DNA of 64,000 nt from contig NZ_JAALXT010000003.1 of the NCBI RefSeq assembly GCF_011634775.1, forward strand, positions 496,001 to 560,000. The letters are read 5' to 3'. The DNA is from Thalassoroseus pseudoceratinae (GTDB lineage Bacteria; Planctomycetota; Planctomycetia; Planctomycetales; Planctomycetaceae). The translations under genes and the position numbers were made by a program. Below are positions 8,932 through 17,696 of the stretch, piece by piece (the first letter of the stretch is position 1; every line of letters begins with the position of its first letter). A model generated the notes under the pieces. That model saw only the letters and a program-made list of their open reading frames with translations. It ran no database searches and was not told the DNA's origin.

Positions 8932-9323
8932 TGTGTCGTAGTTCCTATTGGGGATTGAATCCGAATATCCCGGTTAGGGAAGACGCCTTGCCAACAGTCG
9001 GCTTTTGCGATCCGGGAAACTTTTCCTGTCACGGGAACTTTGCCACACGATGGCGAAACGTGCGGCGATTCTTTTTTCCAACGTTGCCTTTTTGCATCAC
9101 ACCGGGATAACGACACCGATTGAAACGATTATCCCGTCCAAAATGGACATCGAATTCTGGTGCTCTAGGAGGAATGGGCTGTTCGGGCGAATCGGTCCCA
9201 ACGAATTCGAATGAAACTTCTGATGGCTTGACCGGATGGTTTGCAGGATCGAATCGCACCGCTAGAATGCAGCGACATGAGGCGACAGACTTTGATTAGA
9301 CAATCATCACAGCGAGAATTTTC
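8932..9323. other. Intergenic region between divergent genes
   Basis: This 392-bp stretch separates the minus-strand cysteine-rich gene from the plus-strand prenyl synthase gene and must hold both promoters. I found no RNA gene or convincing hexamer pair. The short open frames here lack any recognisable feature. Confidence 0.5.
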
Positions 9324-10277
9324 ATGGGGGGGCCATCGGTTGCGAGTCGTGAGTTCGCCGCTGCCTGCGAGCAACTCCTGCCCCGCATTGAAGATGCGTT
9401 AAAGCAGGCCGTTTCTCCGGAAAAGTTGCAGCCAAGCGACGTCCCCGAACGGCTACGTTCTGCGATGGAGTACAGCTTGCTGGCCGGCGGGAAGCGGTTG
9501 CGTCCGGTTTTGGTGCTTCTCGGGTGTGACGCCTGCGGCGGAAATTGGGAAGACGCGCTCCCGGCGGCATGTGCGGTCGAAATGATCCACACGTATTCGC
9601 TGATCCATGATGATCTTCCCTCCATGGACAACGACGACATTCGGCGGGGCCGTCCAACGTGCCACCGCCAATTTGACGACGCCACCGCAATCCTTGCTGG
9701 TGATGCATTGTTGACGTTGGCATTTGAGACAATGGCGACGGAAATCGCCGATCCCGCTGTTGCGGCTCGATGCTGCCAAACATTGGCACAGGCGAGCGGT
9801 GCCGCCGGGATGGTCGGTGGTCAAATGGCTGATCTGGCGGGTGAAGGTCGCTTCGACGACGAACGCCCCGAGCAGTTCCAAGACGATCCCGAAGCGGCCG
9901 TGACGCATTTGGAGGCAATTCATCGGCGAAAAACCGGTGCACTGCTGGCCAATTCGTTAAAACTTGGTGGGATCGTCGCGAGAGCCTCGACGGAACAACT
10001 CGATTCCCTCACAATCTACGGAAACAGTGTTGGTTTGGCCTTCCAAATTGCGGATGACGTCTTAGACGTTGTCGGGTCGGCCCAAGAACTTGGTAAAGGT
10101 GTGCGGAAGGATGCCGACCTCGGCAAATTGACCTATCCATCTGTCCTTGGTCTAGACGCAAGTCGCGACCGAGCGGAAACACTTATCGAAACGGCGGAGC
10201 GTGCCGTGGCGGGTTTCGGCTCTCGACAGAACGCCCTCATCGGACTGGCTCGCTTTGTGTTAGAGAGAAATCATTGA
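9324..10277 (+). CDS. ispA: Polyprenyl (farnesyl/geranylgeranyl) diphosphate synthase
   Basis: This all-helical trans-prenyltransferase condenses isopentenyl diphosphate with allylic diphosphates. It shows GGKRLRP near residue 56, the first aspartate-rich motif in IHDDLPSMDND (~residue 95), GQMADL, and the second aspartate-rich motif in QIADDVLD (~residue 240). At 317 residues it has the usual length for the short-chain class; the chain length of the product cannot be assigned from sequence alone. Its stop codon overlaps the next start (TGATG), so translation is probably coupled to dxs, a common bacterial arrangement. The symbol reflects the family and context, not proven product specificity. 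Confidence 0.9.
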   Translation: MGGPSVASREFAAACEQLLPRIEDALKQAVSPEKLQPSDVPERLRSAMEYSLLAGGKRLRPVLVLLGCDACGGNWEDALPAACAVEMIHTYSLIHDDLPSMDNDDIRRGRPTCHRQFDDATAILAGDALLTLAFETMATEIADPAVAARCCQTLAQASGAAGMVGGQMADLAGEGRFDDERPEQFQDDPEAAVTHLEAIHRRKTGALLANSLKLGGIVARASTEQLDSLTIYGNSVGLAFQIADDVLDVVGSAQELGKGVRKDADLGKLTYPSVLGLDASRDRAETLIETAERAVAGFGSRQNALIGLARFVLERNH

Positions 10278-12217
10278 TGAACTACGAATTCTTACCGCAT
10301 ATCAATTCCCCCAAAGATCTGCAGGCTCTGAGCGAATCGGAATTGCAACAGGTCGCGGCGGAAATCCGTGAGGCGTTGTGCCACGTGGTTTCCGATCGGG
10401 CAGCTCACTTCGCTAGCAATCTGGGAGTGGTGGAACTCTGCATTGCGTTGCACTTGGTCTATGACTTCTCTCGTGATCGCTTGATCTGGGATACCGGCCA
10501 CCAAATCTATCCCCATAAGTTGATCACCGGACGCTACAACGAGTTCAAAACGATCCGTCAAAAGGGCGGATTGATGGGCTATCCGAACCCTGCGGAGAGT
10601 CCCTACGATCTCTTTATGACCGGACACGCCGGTTCCAGTGTTTCGACCGTGCTCGGTCTGAAAGCTGCCGATGACTTGCTCTTCACGGACAACCGCAAAG
10701 CCGTCGCGGTGATCGGTGACGGTGCATTGCCTTCGGGAATTGTGTTCGAAGCCTTGAACAACGCGGCTGAACTCAACAAAGACATGCTGGTTGTCCTCAA
10801 TGACAATCAAATGGGCATCTGTCCGCGTGTGGGTGGGTTGGCGAAATATCTCGACAAAGCTCGCACCACGGGTTTCTACAATGGCCTGAAGAAAGATGTT
10901 TCCTGGCTGTTGAACAAGGTACCGATGGTCGGTGAATCCGTCGCGGACACGCTGCATCAATTTAAGGAGTCTGTCAAAACCTTCCTGCACGGTGGGATGC
11001 TGTTCGAGGAAATGGGTTTTCGGTACATCGGGCCAATCGATGGTCATGACTTGAAAGGCCTGACAGAAACGTTGCGGATGGTCAAGGACATCAAAGGCCC
11101 AACGTTGTTGCACGTCTTCACCGAGAAAGGCCACGGTTTCGAGCCGGCTCTCGCAGACCCCGTCAAGTTCCACACGCCACCGCCATTCCAACGCAACGGC
11201 CAAAACGGCATTCTCAAGATCAATTCGTCGTCGTCGGTGGCGTACACGAATGTTGTCTCATCCGGGATTTACGAAGCCATGCAACGCGATGATCGCGTGT
11301 GTGTGCTGACCGCTGCGATGTGTGCCGGAAACAAGCTGGCGAAAATTCGTAGTGACTTCCCCGATCGATTCTTCGATGTCGGCATCTGTGAAGGTCATGC
11401 GGTTGCGTTTGCCGGTGGGATGGCAAAGAGCGGCATGCGTCCGATTGTCGATATTTACAGCACGTTCTTGCAACGTTCGTTTGACCAAATCTTCCAGGAA
11501 GTCGCGTTGCAGAATTTGCCCGTCACCTTCTGTCTCGACCGCTCCGGTCTGACGGGACCGGACGGTGCAACCCACAACGGTGTCTTCGACAACACCTACA
11601 TGCGGGTGTTCCCGAACATGGTCTGTATGGCACCTGGGGACGAACGTGATGTCAAACCGATGCTCGACTTCGCCCTGACTCACGATGGACCCGTTTCGAT
11701 TCGTTACCCGAAAACCGGGATCACGAACTTGGAACGCCCGGACACTCCTGTGGAGCTTGGTAAGTCCGAGGTCTACGAGTGGGGCACGGATGGCATGTTT
11801 GTTGCCTGTGGCACGCTCTTCAATTCCTGCGTTAAGGCCGCGTCTCGGTTGAAACGCGAAGGTTTGAATGTCGGTGTGATCAACGCTCGATTCATTAAAC
11901 CATTGGACGAAGAAACAATCCTCGCCGCCGTTCGTGAATGTGGTTTCGTTGTCACCGTCGAAGAGAGTTCGCTGGAGGGGGGCTTTGGTTCGGCAGTGCT
12001 TGAAGCTGCGAATCGCCAGGGGCTCGAAACCAAGCACATTCGCTGTCTAGGCATTCCCGATCAGTACATTGAGCACGGGGACCGCGACGAATTGCTATCC
12101 GACCTTGGTCTGGATGAGGCTGGTTTCGTCGAAACCGCTCGCGAATTGGCGGGACAGTTTGGAAGCCTGCAAACGACCGAAGATCATTCCGAGAATCCAA
12201 GCGAGTCCACTGTGTGA
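10277..12217 (+). CDS. dxs: 1-deoxy-D-xylulose-5-phosphate synthase
   Basis: This thiamine-diphosphate enzyme joins pyruvate and glyceraldehyde 3-phosphate in the first step of the MEP isoprenoid pathway. It is full length (646 residues). It has WDTGHQIYPHKLITGR at ~75, the cofactor-binding GDG...N motif (VIGDGALPSG, then LNDNQMG) at ~155-180, a transketolase pyrimidine-binding domain with GICEGHAVAFAGGMA, and a C-terminal transketolase domain. I choose the ATG at 10277, which overlaps the upstream stop codon; the frame also has a TTG one codon earlier. The pathway gene ispF lies elsewhere in the window. Confidence 0.95.
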   Translation: MNYEFLPHINSPKDLQALSESELQQVAAEIREALCHVVSDRAAHFASNLGVVELCIALHLVYDFSRDRLIWDTGHQIYPHKLITGRYNEFKTIRQKGGLMGYPNPAESPYDLFMTGHAGSSVSTVLGLKAADDLLFTDNRKAVAVIGDGALPSGIVFEALNNAAELNKDMLVVLNDNQMGICPRVGGLAKYLDKARTTGFYNGLKKDVSWLLNKVPMVGESVADTLHQFKESVKTFLHGGMLFEEMGFRYIGPIDGHDLKGLTETLRMVKDIKGPTLLHVFTEKGHGFEPALADPVKFHTPPPFQRNGQNGILKINSSSSVAYTNVVSSGIYEAMQRDDRVCVLTAAMCAGNKLAKIRSDFPDRFFDVGICEGHAVAFAGGMAKSGMRPIVDIYSTFLQRSFDQIFQEVALQNLPVTFCLDRSGLTGPDGATHNGVFDNTYMRVFPNMVCMAPGDERDVKPMLDFALTHDGPVSIRYPKTGITNLERPDTPVELGKSEVYEWGTDGMFVACGTLFNSCVKAASRLKREGLNVGVINARFIKPLDEETILAAVRECGFVVTVEESSLEGGFGSAVLEAANRQGLETKHIRCLGIPDQYIEHGDRDELLSDLGLDEAGFVETARELAGQFGSLQTTEDHSENPSESTV

Positions 12218-12285
12218 TCAGATGGCTTGGTCGTTGGACTCGGCCATTAAATTTTGATTGTCAAATCGACCTCAGGGAGGATGGG

Positions 12286-13629
12286 ATGAGACAGTTTCAA
12301 TCGTGCATGACGCTGCTTGGTGTATGCCTTTTATTCCAAGCGGCGGTCTGCGCAGAAACGGTGACGCTGAAGGAATCTGCGTCCAGCGATGCGGTTTGGC
12401 AAGTTGCTAGTGATGTTCACGTTCGCGGTGTTCTCAAGACTCCGCAAAAAGGCGGGGAACTACGAGCAATGCCGCTGAAAGTGGACGCGACGTTCCGTTA
12501 TCGGGAACGGCGTCTTCCGGGTGCCGGTCGTGATGCCCAAACCTTACGGTCCCTGCGAGAATACGAAACCGCATCCGCAGCGATTGAAGTCGATCGCGAC
12601 AAGAGCTCTTCAAAGCTGAGAGACACCAACAAACTGGTCGTTGCCCATGGGCGACGAGAGGGCATTCAGTTCTATCGGCCGACGGGAACAATGTCGGTCA
12701 ATGAATTGGAACTGTTGCACACACCCGGGGATTCGCTCGCGATCCTCGGTTTGCTGCCGCCGAAGCCTGTGGAAGTTGGTGAGTCTTGGACGCCCGAAAC
12801 TTGGGTGCCGCAAATGCTCACCTCGACCGAAGCTCTGTTGAAAGCTGATCTCACCTGCCGATTGGAATCTGCCGAAAACGATCGCGCGGAGATTTCGTTC
12901 CAAGGCGAAGTCGAAGCGGCTTTGGAAGGCGCGACGACAAAGCTACGGCTCACGGGCAATCTCACGTTTGATCTTCGGCAGAATTACATTCGTCATGTGG
13001 AACTGACGCAGACCGAGCAACGAACGGTTGGCCCGGTCTCGCCGGGAATGGATGTTACAGCGAGCATGACGGTCGATCGGTCGCCCGCCGCACGCAATGG
13101 GCGACTTACACGTCGGCAAGCTGACGCGACACCGCTTGAGCCGACCGCCGAGATGTTAGCGTTGCAACTTCAGCTGGCGAACGGCACCACGGTCAGCCAT
13201 AACCGGGATTGGCGTGTCTTTCACCAAAGCGGCCGCAACGCGATTTTGCGGTGGGTGGACGAAGGCAGCTTGATCGCTCAAGCCAATCTGACCACACTTC
13301 CGAATGCCGCTCCTGGCAATCATCTGCAAGCTGCCCAATTCGAAGCCAACATCAAGAAGGGGCTTGCCGACGCCGACCGTATCGTTTCCTCCAAGCGGGT
13401 CGCCGATGCGAATCGGTTTATCCATCGAATTGACGTGACCGGTCGGACGCGGGATCTCGATATGATCCATCGGTACTACCTGATCGCCGACAAATCGGGA
13501 CGCCAGGGTATCTGGCGATTCTCATTCGAGAAGGAACTCGAAAAGCAATTCGGTGATGCCGACTCGGCAATTATCGAACAAACCACATTCGTCGACCGAT
13601 CCGTGACACCCGCGAGCGTCAACGAGTAA
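12286..13629 (+). CDS. Secreted protein of unknown function
   Basis: I do not recognise the family. The chosen ATG follows CAGGGAGG by 5 nt and gives a clear signal peptide (MTLLGVCLLFQAAVCAE); a GTG at 12214 would add a charged extension and hide it. The ~420-residue mature protein is rich in alternating polar and hydrophobic stretches, suggesting beta structure. Examples are ATFRYRERRLPG, a central LLPPKPVEVGESWTPE, and TKLRLTGNLTFDLRQNYIRHV. It has no transmembrane segment after the signal and no catalytic motif that I can see. It follows dxs by 68 nt, so it may be read from the same transcript, although nothing suggests an isoprenoid role. Confidence 0.75.
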   Translation: MRQFQSCMTLLGVCLLFQAAVCAETVTLKESASSDAVWQVASDVHVRGVLKTPQKGGELRAMPLKVDATFRYRERRLPGAGRDAQTLRSLREYETASAAIEVDRDKSSSKLRDTNKLVVAHGRREGIQFYRPTGTMSVNELELLHTPGDSLAILGLLPPKPVEVGESWTPETWVPQMLTSTEALLKADLTCRLESAENDRAEISFQGEVEAALEGATTKLRLTGNLTFDLRQNYIRHVELTQTEQRTVGPVSPGMDVTASMTVDRSPAARNGRLTRRQADATPLEPTAEMLALQLQLANGTTVSHNRDWRVFHQSGRNAILRWVDEGSLIAQANLTTLPNAAPGNHLQAAQFEANIKKGLADADRIVSSKRVADANRFIHRIDVTGRTRDLDMIHRYYLIADKSGRQGIWRFSFEKELEKQFGDADSAIIEQTTFVDRSVTPASVNE

Positions 13630-13654
13630 CGTCTCTCCGGCGGTTTTCGCTTTT

Positions 13655-14671
13655 TCAGCGTGATAGCCACCAAGTGATCAACCCAAACGCGGCGACGGCG
13701 GTTCCCACCCACCAGAACCAGCTCGTTCCGGCTTGGCTAATATCGGCTGGGTTCGGCTCGAACGAGGCTGGCTTTGCGACGGGAGGCGGTGCGATCACCG
13801 TCTGCTGAGGGACTGGTGTTGGTTCCGTCACCGGTTCATCGCGTGGCTCTGGTACGGTTGTCATCGTGGGATCGAGGATCGTTAGCAGATCACGCAGAGA
13901 TTCCACTCGATTCCAGCAATCAGCGTCCAGAGGTGATGGCAACGCATTCGACAAGTCCTCGTCGCTGCACTGCTGCTCGCTCTTTCCAAGTGATAGAAGA
14001 ATCCAGAGCGATCGCAACGAGAGTCGGTCCGCAGTTTGTCTCGTCTTGGCATCCGAGACGGAATCAATTCGTTGAAACGGTTGATCGGGATTCAACCACA
14101 GCTGGCCATCGTCATCGAGCAACCAATGGTTCGGATGGAGATCACCGTTGACGTACCCATTTTGGTGAGCTTCATGCAAACATCGCGAGGCTTGCAACAT
14201 GCATTCGAGCGCGGCGTCGGTGGGGAATTCTCCGCTCTCCGCCACGATCGCCGTGAGCGTCTCGCCGTGAGCGGCATCACGACACAAGCACAGGAAGTCA
14301 CCCACTTGGTCAACGGTCAATACCGGCGTCTTGGTGGGATGTGAAAAACGCTGATGGGCCTCGTGTTCCTCGTCAGTCCCGGCAAATGGCCGATCCTCAT
14401 TGGGAAAAACCATGCGAACAGTCATGGCCTGGCCATTCTCGCAGTGCTGCCCCAGGAACGTGACGCCATTCTGATCGGAGTCGGTCGCGCTCAGGATTCG
14501 GCAGTTGCCGATTTGAATCTCAGGTTGCGGAGCGTCGTGGACGTCGTTCGAAGTGCCATTCCGCTCCGGCTGTTGCCCCTGCAGAGCGTCTCTCAAGTCC
14601 GCGAGCCGTTCGGGCATCTGAGATGCCGAGCTTTCCAGCGTGTTGAGGAATTCATCAATTGTCATGGCCAT
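13655..14671 (-). CDS. Membrane-anchored protein kinase-like protein, probably a pseudokinase
   Basis: The fold resembles a Hanks-type serine/threonine kinase domain followed by a Pro-rich linker and one C-terminal transmembrane helix (WFWWVGTAVAAFGLITWWL). The catalytic-loop equivalent reads YVNGDLHPNHWLLDDDGQLW: the aspartate is kept, but the HRD histidine/arginine is NG and the following lysine is histidine. The VAIK lysine position seems to be arginine (AMTVRMVF), and no DFG follows. These changes suggest a catalytically weak or dead kinase acting as a scaffold or sensor. The frame is open to a TTG at 14761; ATGs at 14671 and 14665 are more credible starts. It converges on the secreted-protein gene. 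Confidence 0.68.
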   Translation of the reverse strand: MAMTIDEFLNTLESSASQMPERLADLRDALQGQQPERNGTSNDVHDAPQPEIQIGNCRILSATDSDQNGVTFLGQHCENGQAMTVRMVFPNEDRPFAGTDEEHEAHQRFSHPTKTPVLTVDQVGDFLCLCRDAAHGETLTAIVAESGEFPTDAALECMLQASRCLHEAHQNGYVNGDLHPNHWLLDDDGQLWLNPDQPFQRIDSVSDAKTRQTADRLSLRSLWILLSLGKSEQQCSDEDLSNALPSPLDADCWNRVESLRDLLTILDPTMTTVPEPRDEPVTEPTPVPQQTVIAPPPVAKPASFEPNPADISQAGTSWFWWVGTAVAAFGLITWWLSR

Positions 14672-15015
14672 CGTCGATTGCCAATCCACATTCCAACCGG
14701 CCCATTCTCGCTCAAAACGTGAGGAGCAATCACGGGAAGTCGGATTGGTTTGGGTTTCCAAACTTCCCAGATCCCAAAGCTTGATTATAACGTGACCGAA
14801 ATCGACGTCGCATCAATGTTTCTTTGAGAATCCGCAAATTTTTTTCGGACGAATGTACGCTAGGGTGCGCGGGACTGAACTTAGTAGCATTATCGTCCGT
14901 GCGTCCGTCGGAAATCGATTGAACTCAACCCTGTCCTGCGATTCTATAAGAAAACTCACATTCGACGCTCAATCTCAAGGAATGCCCGCTCTTGCGAATG
15001 CACTCAATGAAATTG

Positions 15016-16296
15016 CTATTCGGATCGGACACGCCCGAAGGAATGGATAGCAGCCGGGATAAACACGATTTGATCTTCGCGGGCAAGGAGTCGTTCCACT
15101 TCGTCGGTTGAACCGATCGGCATCACACCCAGTTCTTCAACGACTTCGTCGGGCAACCCGCTTAGCAGGTAAACTCCGGCCCAATCGAGTGTCTTCGCAA
15201 GTTGGGTGGCCGCTTCGCGATCGTCTGGGTTCACGTGTTGAAGTTTCGGCAAGATGTCCAATGGCTCATCGTGGGTTTGCAGCAACTCCACTCCGGATTG
15301 CGGTGACTGATCGAGGCTCGAAAGCAAAACCACCTTGCCCTCGCGTCCGACAAGATTTCGAGAAACGGCCAATGCCGCTCCGAGGGCCTGCCATGGGTCA
15401 GATGCGGTTTTTCCAATCGACACCACCACGGTTTCGGCGCGGTAATCCAACTCGATCCGAAAGAGTTCGTCTAACCGTTTCTTGCCTTCTCGCAATACGG
15501 AATCCAGCGCACCTGCCAGGACTTCACTCACGCCGCCCGTCACGGACGGAATCACTTGCAACGTGAACAACGTGCCGAGGAGCCAACCAATTTCGTCAAC
15601 CAGTTGTCTCAACGGGCGTTCGTCGTTTGGACGCAGTTCCTGATGGCCTTGCCCCTGCGATTTCTTGACGGCTTCGGCGGTAGATAGCCCCGGGTAAAAC
15701 ACGCTGTTCGTGCCGCGATACCCGAGCAGTGGGTCGAAGCCAAGCAATCCAATGGTGATGACGGCATCGGCGTGAACTAACTCCGGTGCTAGATAGATTC
15801 TCTCGCCGGCAGCGGTCGTCGCCAGATAAGCACAGTCGTCGGCGGAACCGGGACGATGTCGTTTCCATTGCACCCGCGCACGCACTGCTTCGGGCAGTTC
15901 TCGTCGTGGATCAACGGGAGGAGACGCAGAATCTCCGAGCGTTTCGGTCTCGAGAATCAACACATTTTCCGCGCTGATCCCGGCTTCTTCCAAGCAAACC
16001 CAGCAGGCCGCCACGAGAGATGCCGCATCGGGCGTCGCCGGGTCCACCGCCAAGACCACGTGATCGTCGGGAATCACGGATTGTGAAAGCGGCGGGAAGT
16101 CCAATGGTTGTTGCAGGACTGCCAATGCCGATGCTTTGACGTCGTCCACCGACTCCGGTGTCGGCATTGCCGCCACCACGCGATCGGCTTCGATTTGAAA
16201 ACGGAACGGAGATTCCGCACCGTATTCCAGAACAATAGTATGAGTATCGGTGGTTGACAAAGACAATTCCGGGGCTGAGGATTCGCGTTCGGGCAA
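15016..16296 (-). CDS. LarA-like (lactate racemase N-terminal, DUF2088) protein with altered cofactor residues
   Basis: The protein resembles the nickel-pincer racemase family: an N-terminal VLEYG strand, PDDHVVLAVDPATPDA, HADAVITIGLLGFDPLLGYRGTNSVFYPG, and a C-terminal nucleotide-binding-like half. In LarA, as I recall it, the equivalent segment reads approximately GHIxPHxxxGYSGGRKxVLPG, giving a nickel-binding histidine and the lysine that anchors the cofactor. Here those positions are not histidine or lysine (GFDPLLGYRGTNSV). The protein is therefore probably not a standard nickel-pincer racemase. The only start before the conserved N-terminal strand is a TTG at 16296, just after an AT-rich TATAAG, so the start is uncertain. 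It diverges from the ECF sigma gene. Confidence 0.75.
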   Translation of the reverse strand: MPERESSAPELSLSTTDTHTIVLEYGAESPFRFQIEADRVVAAMPTPESVDDVKASALAVLQQPLDFPPLSQSVIPDDHVVLAVDPATPDAASLVAACWVCLEEAGISAENVLILETETLGDSASPPVDPRRELPEAVRARVQWKRHRPGSADDCAYLATTAAGERIYLAPELVHADAVITIGLLGFDPLLGYRGTNSVFYPGLSTAEAVKKSQGQGHQELRPNDERPLRQLVDEIGWLLGTLFTLQVIPSVTGGVSEVLAGALDSVLREGKKRLDELFRIELDYRAETVVVSIGKTASDPWQALGAALAVSRNLVGREGKVVLLSSLDQSPQSGVELLQTHDEPLDILPKLQHVNPDDREAATQLAKTLDWAGVYLLSGLPDEVVEELGVMPIGSTDEVERLLAREDQIVFIPAAIHSFGRVRSE

Positions 16297-16403
16297 AGTT
16301 TTCTTATATTAGGGACGAGTGTTCTCGGGTCAATGCTCACACAACCTCTCGGGACCTGGCGAACCATCGTGGCTGTTTCTCGCTTCGGACCATTGAATAT
16401 CAA

Positions 16404-17015
16404 ATGACTACCGAAAACCTATCCCGCACGCTGACTGATGACGAGCTGATGTTGCTCGTGCAAGCGGGAGAGGACCGCGCGTTTGAAAAACTGGTCGAAC
16501 GACATCAAGGGCCGTTGTGGGGGTTCTTCTTTCGCAACGTTCGTGATGCCCAGTTGGCCGAGGATTTGACGCAAGAAACGTTGATCAAGTTATACAATCA
16601 GGCATGGGATTACCTTCCGCGTGGAAAATTCCGCGGTTGGATGTACCGAATCGGTCGCAATTTGATGATCGACAACGTGCGGAAACAATCTCACGATGCC
16701 CTCGTGAAAGCCGTTCGCGGACGAAGCGAAGATGACGACGACGGCATGGCCCGACTCGCCGCCGAGCTAATCCCGCCGGAAACCAAAGCCTCACAGCGGG
16801 AACTTCGTGATCTGGTCGATAATCTTCTCGATGGGCTACCTGAGGAGCAACGCTTCACGTTTACGTTGTTTGTGTACGCCGGTCTCAGTTTGCCGGAAGT
16901 GGCGGAAATTATGGAAACGTCCATTCCCACCACCAAAAGCCGACTGCGATTAGCGCGCGAGAAACTGCAAGATAAACTTCGCGGTTACGGCGTCAGTTTG
17001 GCGGAAACTGACTGA
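16404..17015 (+). CDS. ECF-type RNA polymerase sigma factor
   Basis: This sigma-70-family extracytoplasmic-function factor directs RNA polymerase to a specific promoter set. It has 203 residues from the ATG at 16404. Region 2 shows FEKLVERHQGPLWGFFFR, DLTQETLIKLY and FRGWMYRIGRNLMIDNVR. Region 4 shows LDGLPEEQRFTFTLFVYAG, then LPEVAEIMETSIPTTKSRL. An acidic linker (SEDDDDG) joins them. The frame is open upstream to 16254, but that extension overlaps the divergent gene and has no sigma character. A PspA-like gene follows 93 nt downstream and a second sigma-like gene comes after it, so this is probably an envelope-stress or surface-regulation locus. Confidence 0.92.
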   Translation: MTTENLSRTLTDDELMLLVQAGEDRAFEKLVERHQGPLWGFFFRNVRDAQLAEDLTQETLIKLYNQAWDYLPRGKFRGWMYRIGRNLMIDNVRKQSHDALVKAVRGRSEDDDDGMARLAAELIPPETKASQRELRDLVDNLLDGLPEEQRFTFTLFVYAGLSLPEVAEIMETSIPTTKSRLRLAREKLQDKLRGYGVSLAETD

Positions 17016-17108
17016 GAAACGAGATTTTAAGATTCCATTTCGGATGACAATCGAACCCAACCGGACGACTCGCGAATGTTCATCGCGGGAATTCAGAGGA
17101 TATGATCG

Positions 17109-17657
17109 ATGAGTTATTTCAATCGGCTCACAGATATCGTCACTTGCAACCTGACCGAAATGCTCCGCCGCGAGGACGATCCGCAGTCGGCTTTATCGCG
17201 GATCATCGAAGAAATGGAAGAAGGGCTTGGCGGTGCCCGGCGAAGTGTGGCGACCGCGACGAGGAATGTCGATCGCTTGCGGACCGAGATTGAAGAACAT
17301 CAGTCGCGAATTGCGGAGTGGATCGACAAAGCCAAAACGGAATTGGAAGCCGGCAACGAGGACGCTGCACGAGCCGCTTTGTCTCGGAAGCAGGAAGTTT
17401 CGGATTTGATCGCCGGACTCGAGCAGCAACTCTCCGCGGCGGAGTCGACCCGAACTCACCTTTCGACCACATTGCGAGCATTGGAAGCCCGACTGACTGA
17501 AGCGCAGCGGACCCGCACGCAGTTTGAAACCGATGTTGATACGCCACCAAAACCGGCTGTCGCCGAGGAGCCACCACCGCAACCCAGCGACGCCGAACGG
17601 GCCGACCAAGTCGAAGCGGAATTAGCCGAGTTGAAACGCATGCTGGGCAGTTCGTAG
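17109..17657 (+). CDS. PspA/IM30-family protein
   Basis: This 182-residue, almost wholly alpha-helical protein resembles phage-shock protein A/IM30, which binds and remodels stressed membranes. The N-terminus MSYFNRLTDIVTCNLTEML and the DDPQSALSRIIEEMEEGL segment match the family, and long coiled-coil heptads cover residues ~30-145. It is shorter than typical PspA (~220 residues), and the end is a Pro/Glu-rich linker with a short final helix (VEAELAELKRMLG). It lies between two sigma-factor genes in the same direction, implying shared regulation under envelope stress. No PspB or PspC homologue is visible nearby. Confidence 0.82.
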   Translation: MSYFNRLTDIVTCNLTEMLRREDDPQSALSRIIEEMEEGLGGARRSVATATRNVDRLRTEIEEHQSRIAEWIDKAKTELEAGNEDAARAALSRKQEVSDLIAGLEQQLSAAESTRTHLSTTLRALEARLTEAQRTRTQFETDVDTPPKPAVAEEPPPQPSDAERADQVEAELAELKRMLGSS

Positions 17658-17696
17658 GTTTCGTTCCCGTTTTCTCTTGAGGTGATATACAAACGA

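Noticed and set aside
10292-11203. 303-codon frame antisense to dxs
   Set aside because: Codon-usage shadow of dxs with no domain of its own.
16254-16403. N-terminal extension of the ECF sigma factor
   Set aside because: The extension overlaps the divergent LarA-like gene's 5' end and has no sigma character, while the ATG at 16404 directly precedes the region-2 sequence.
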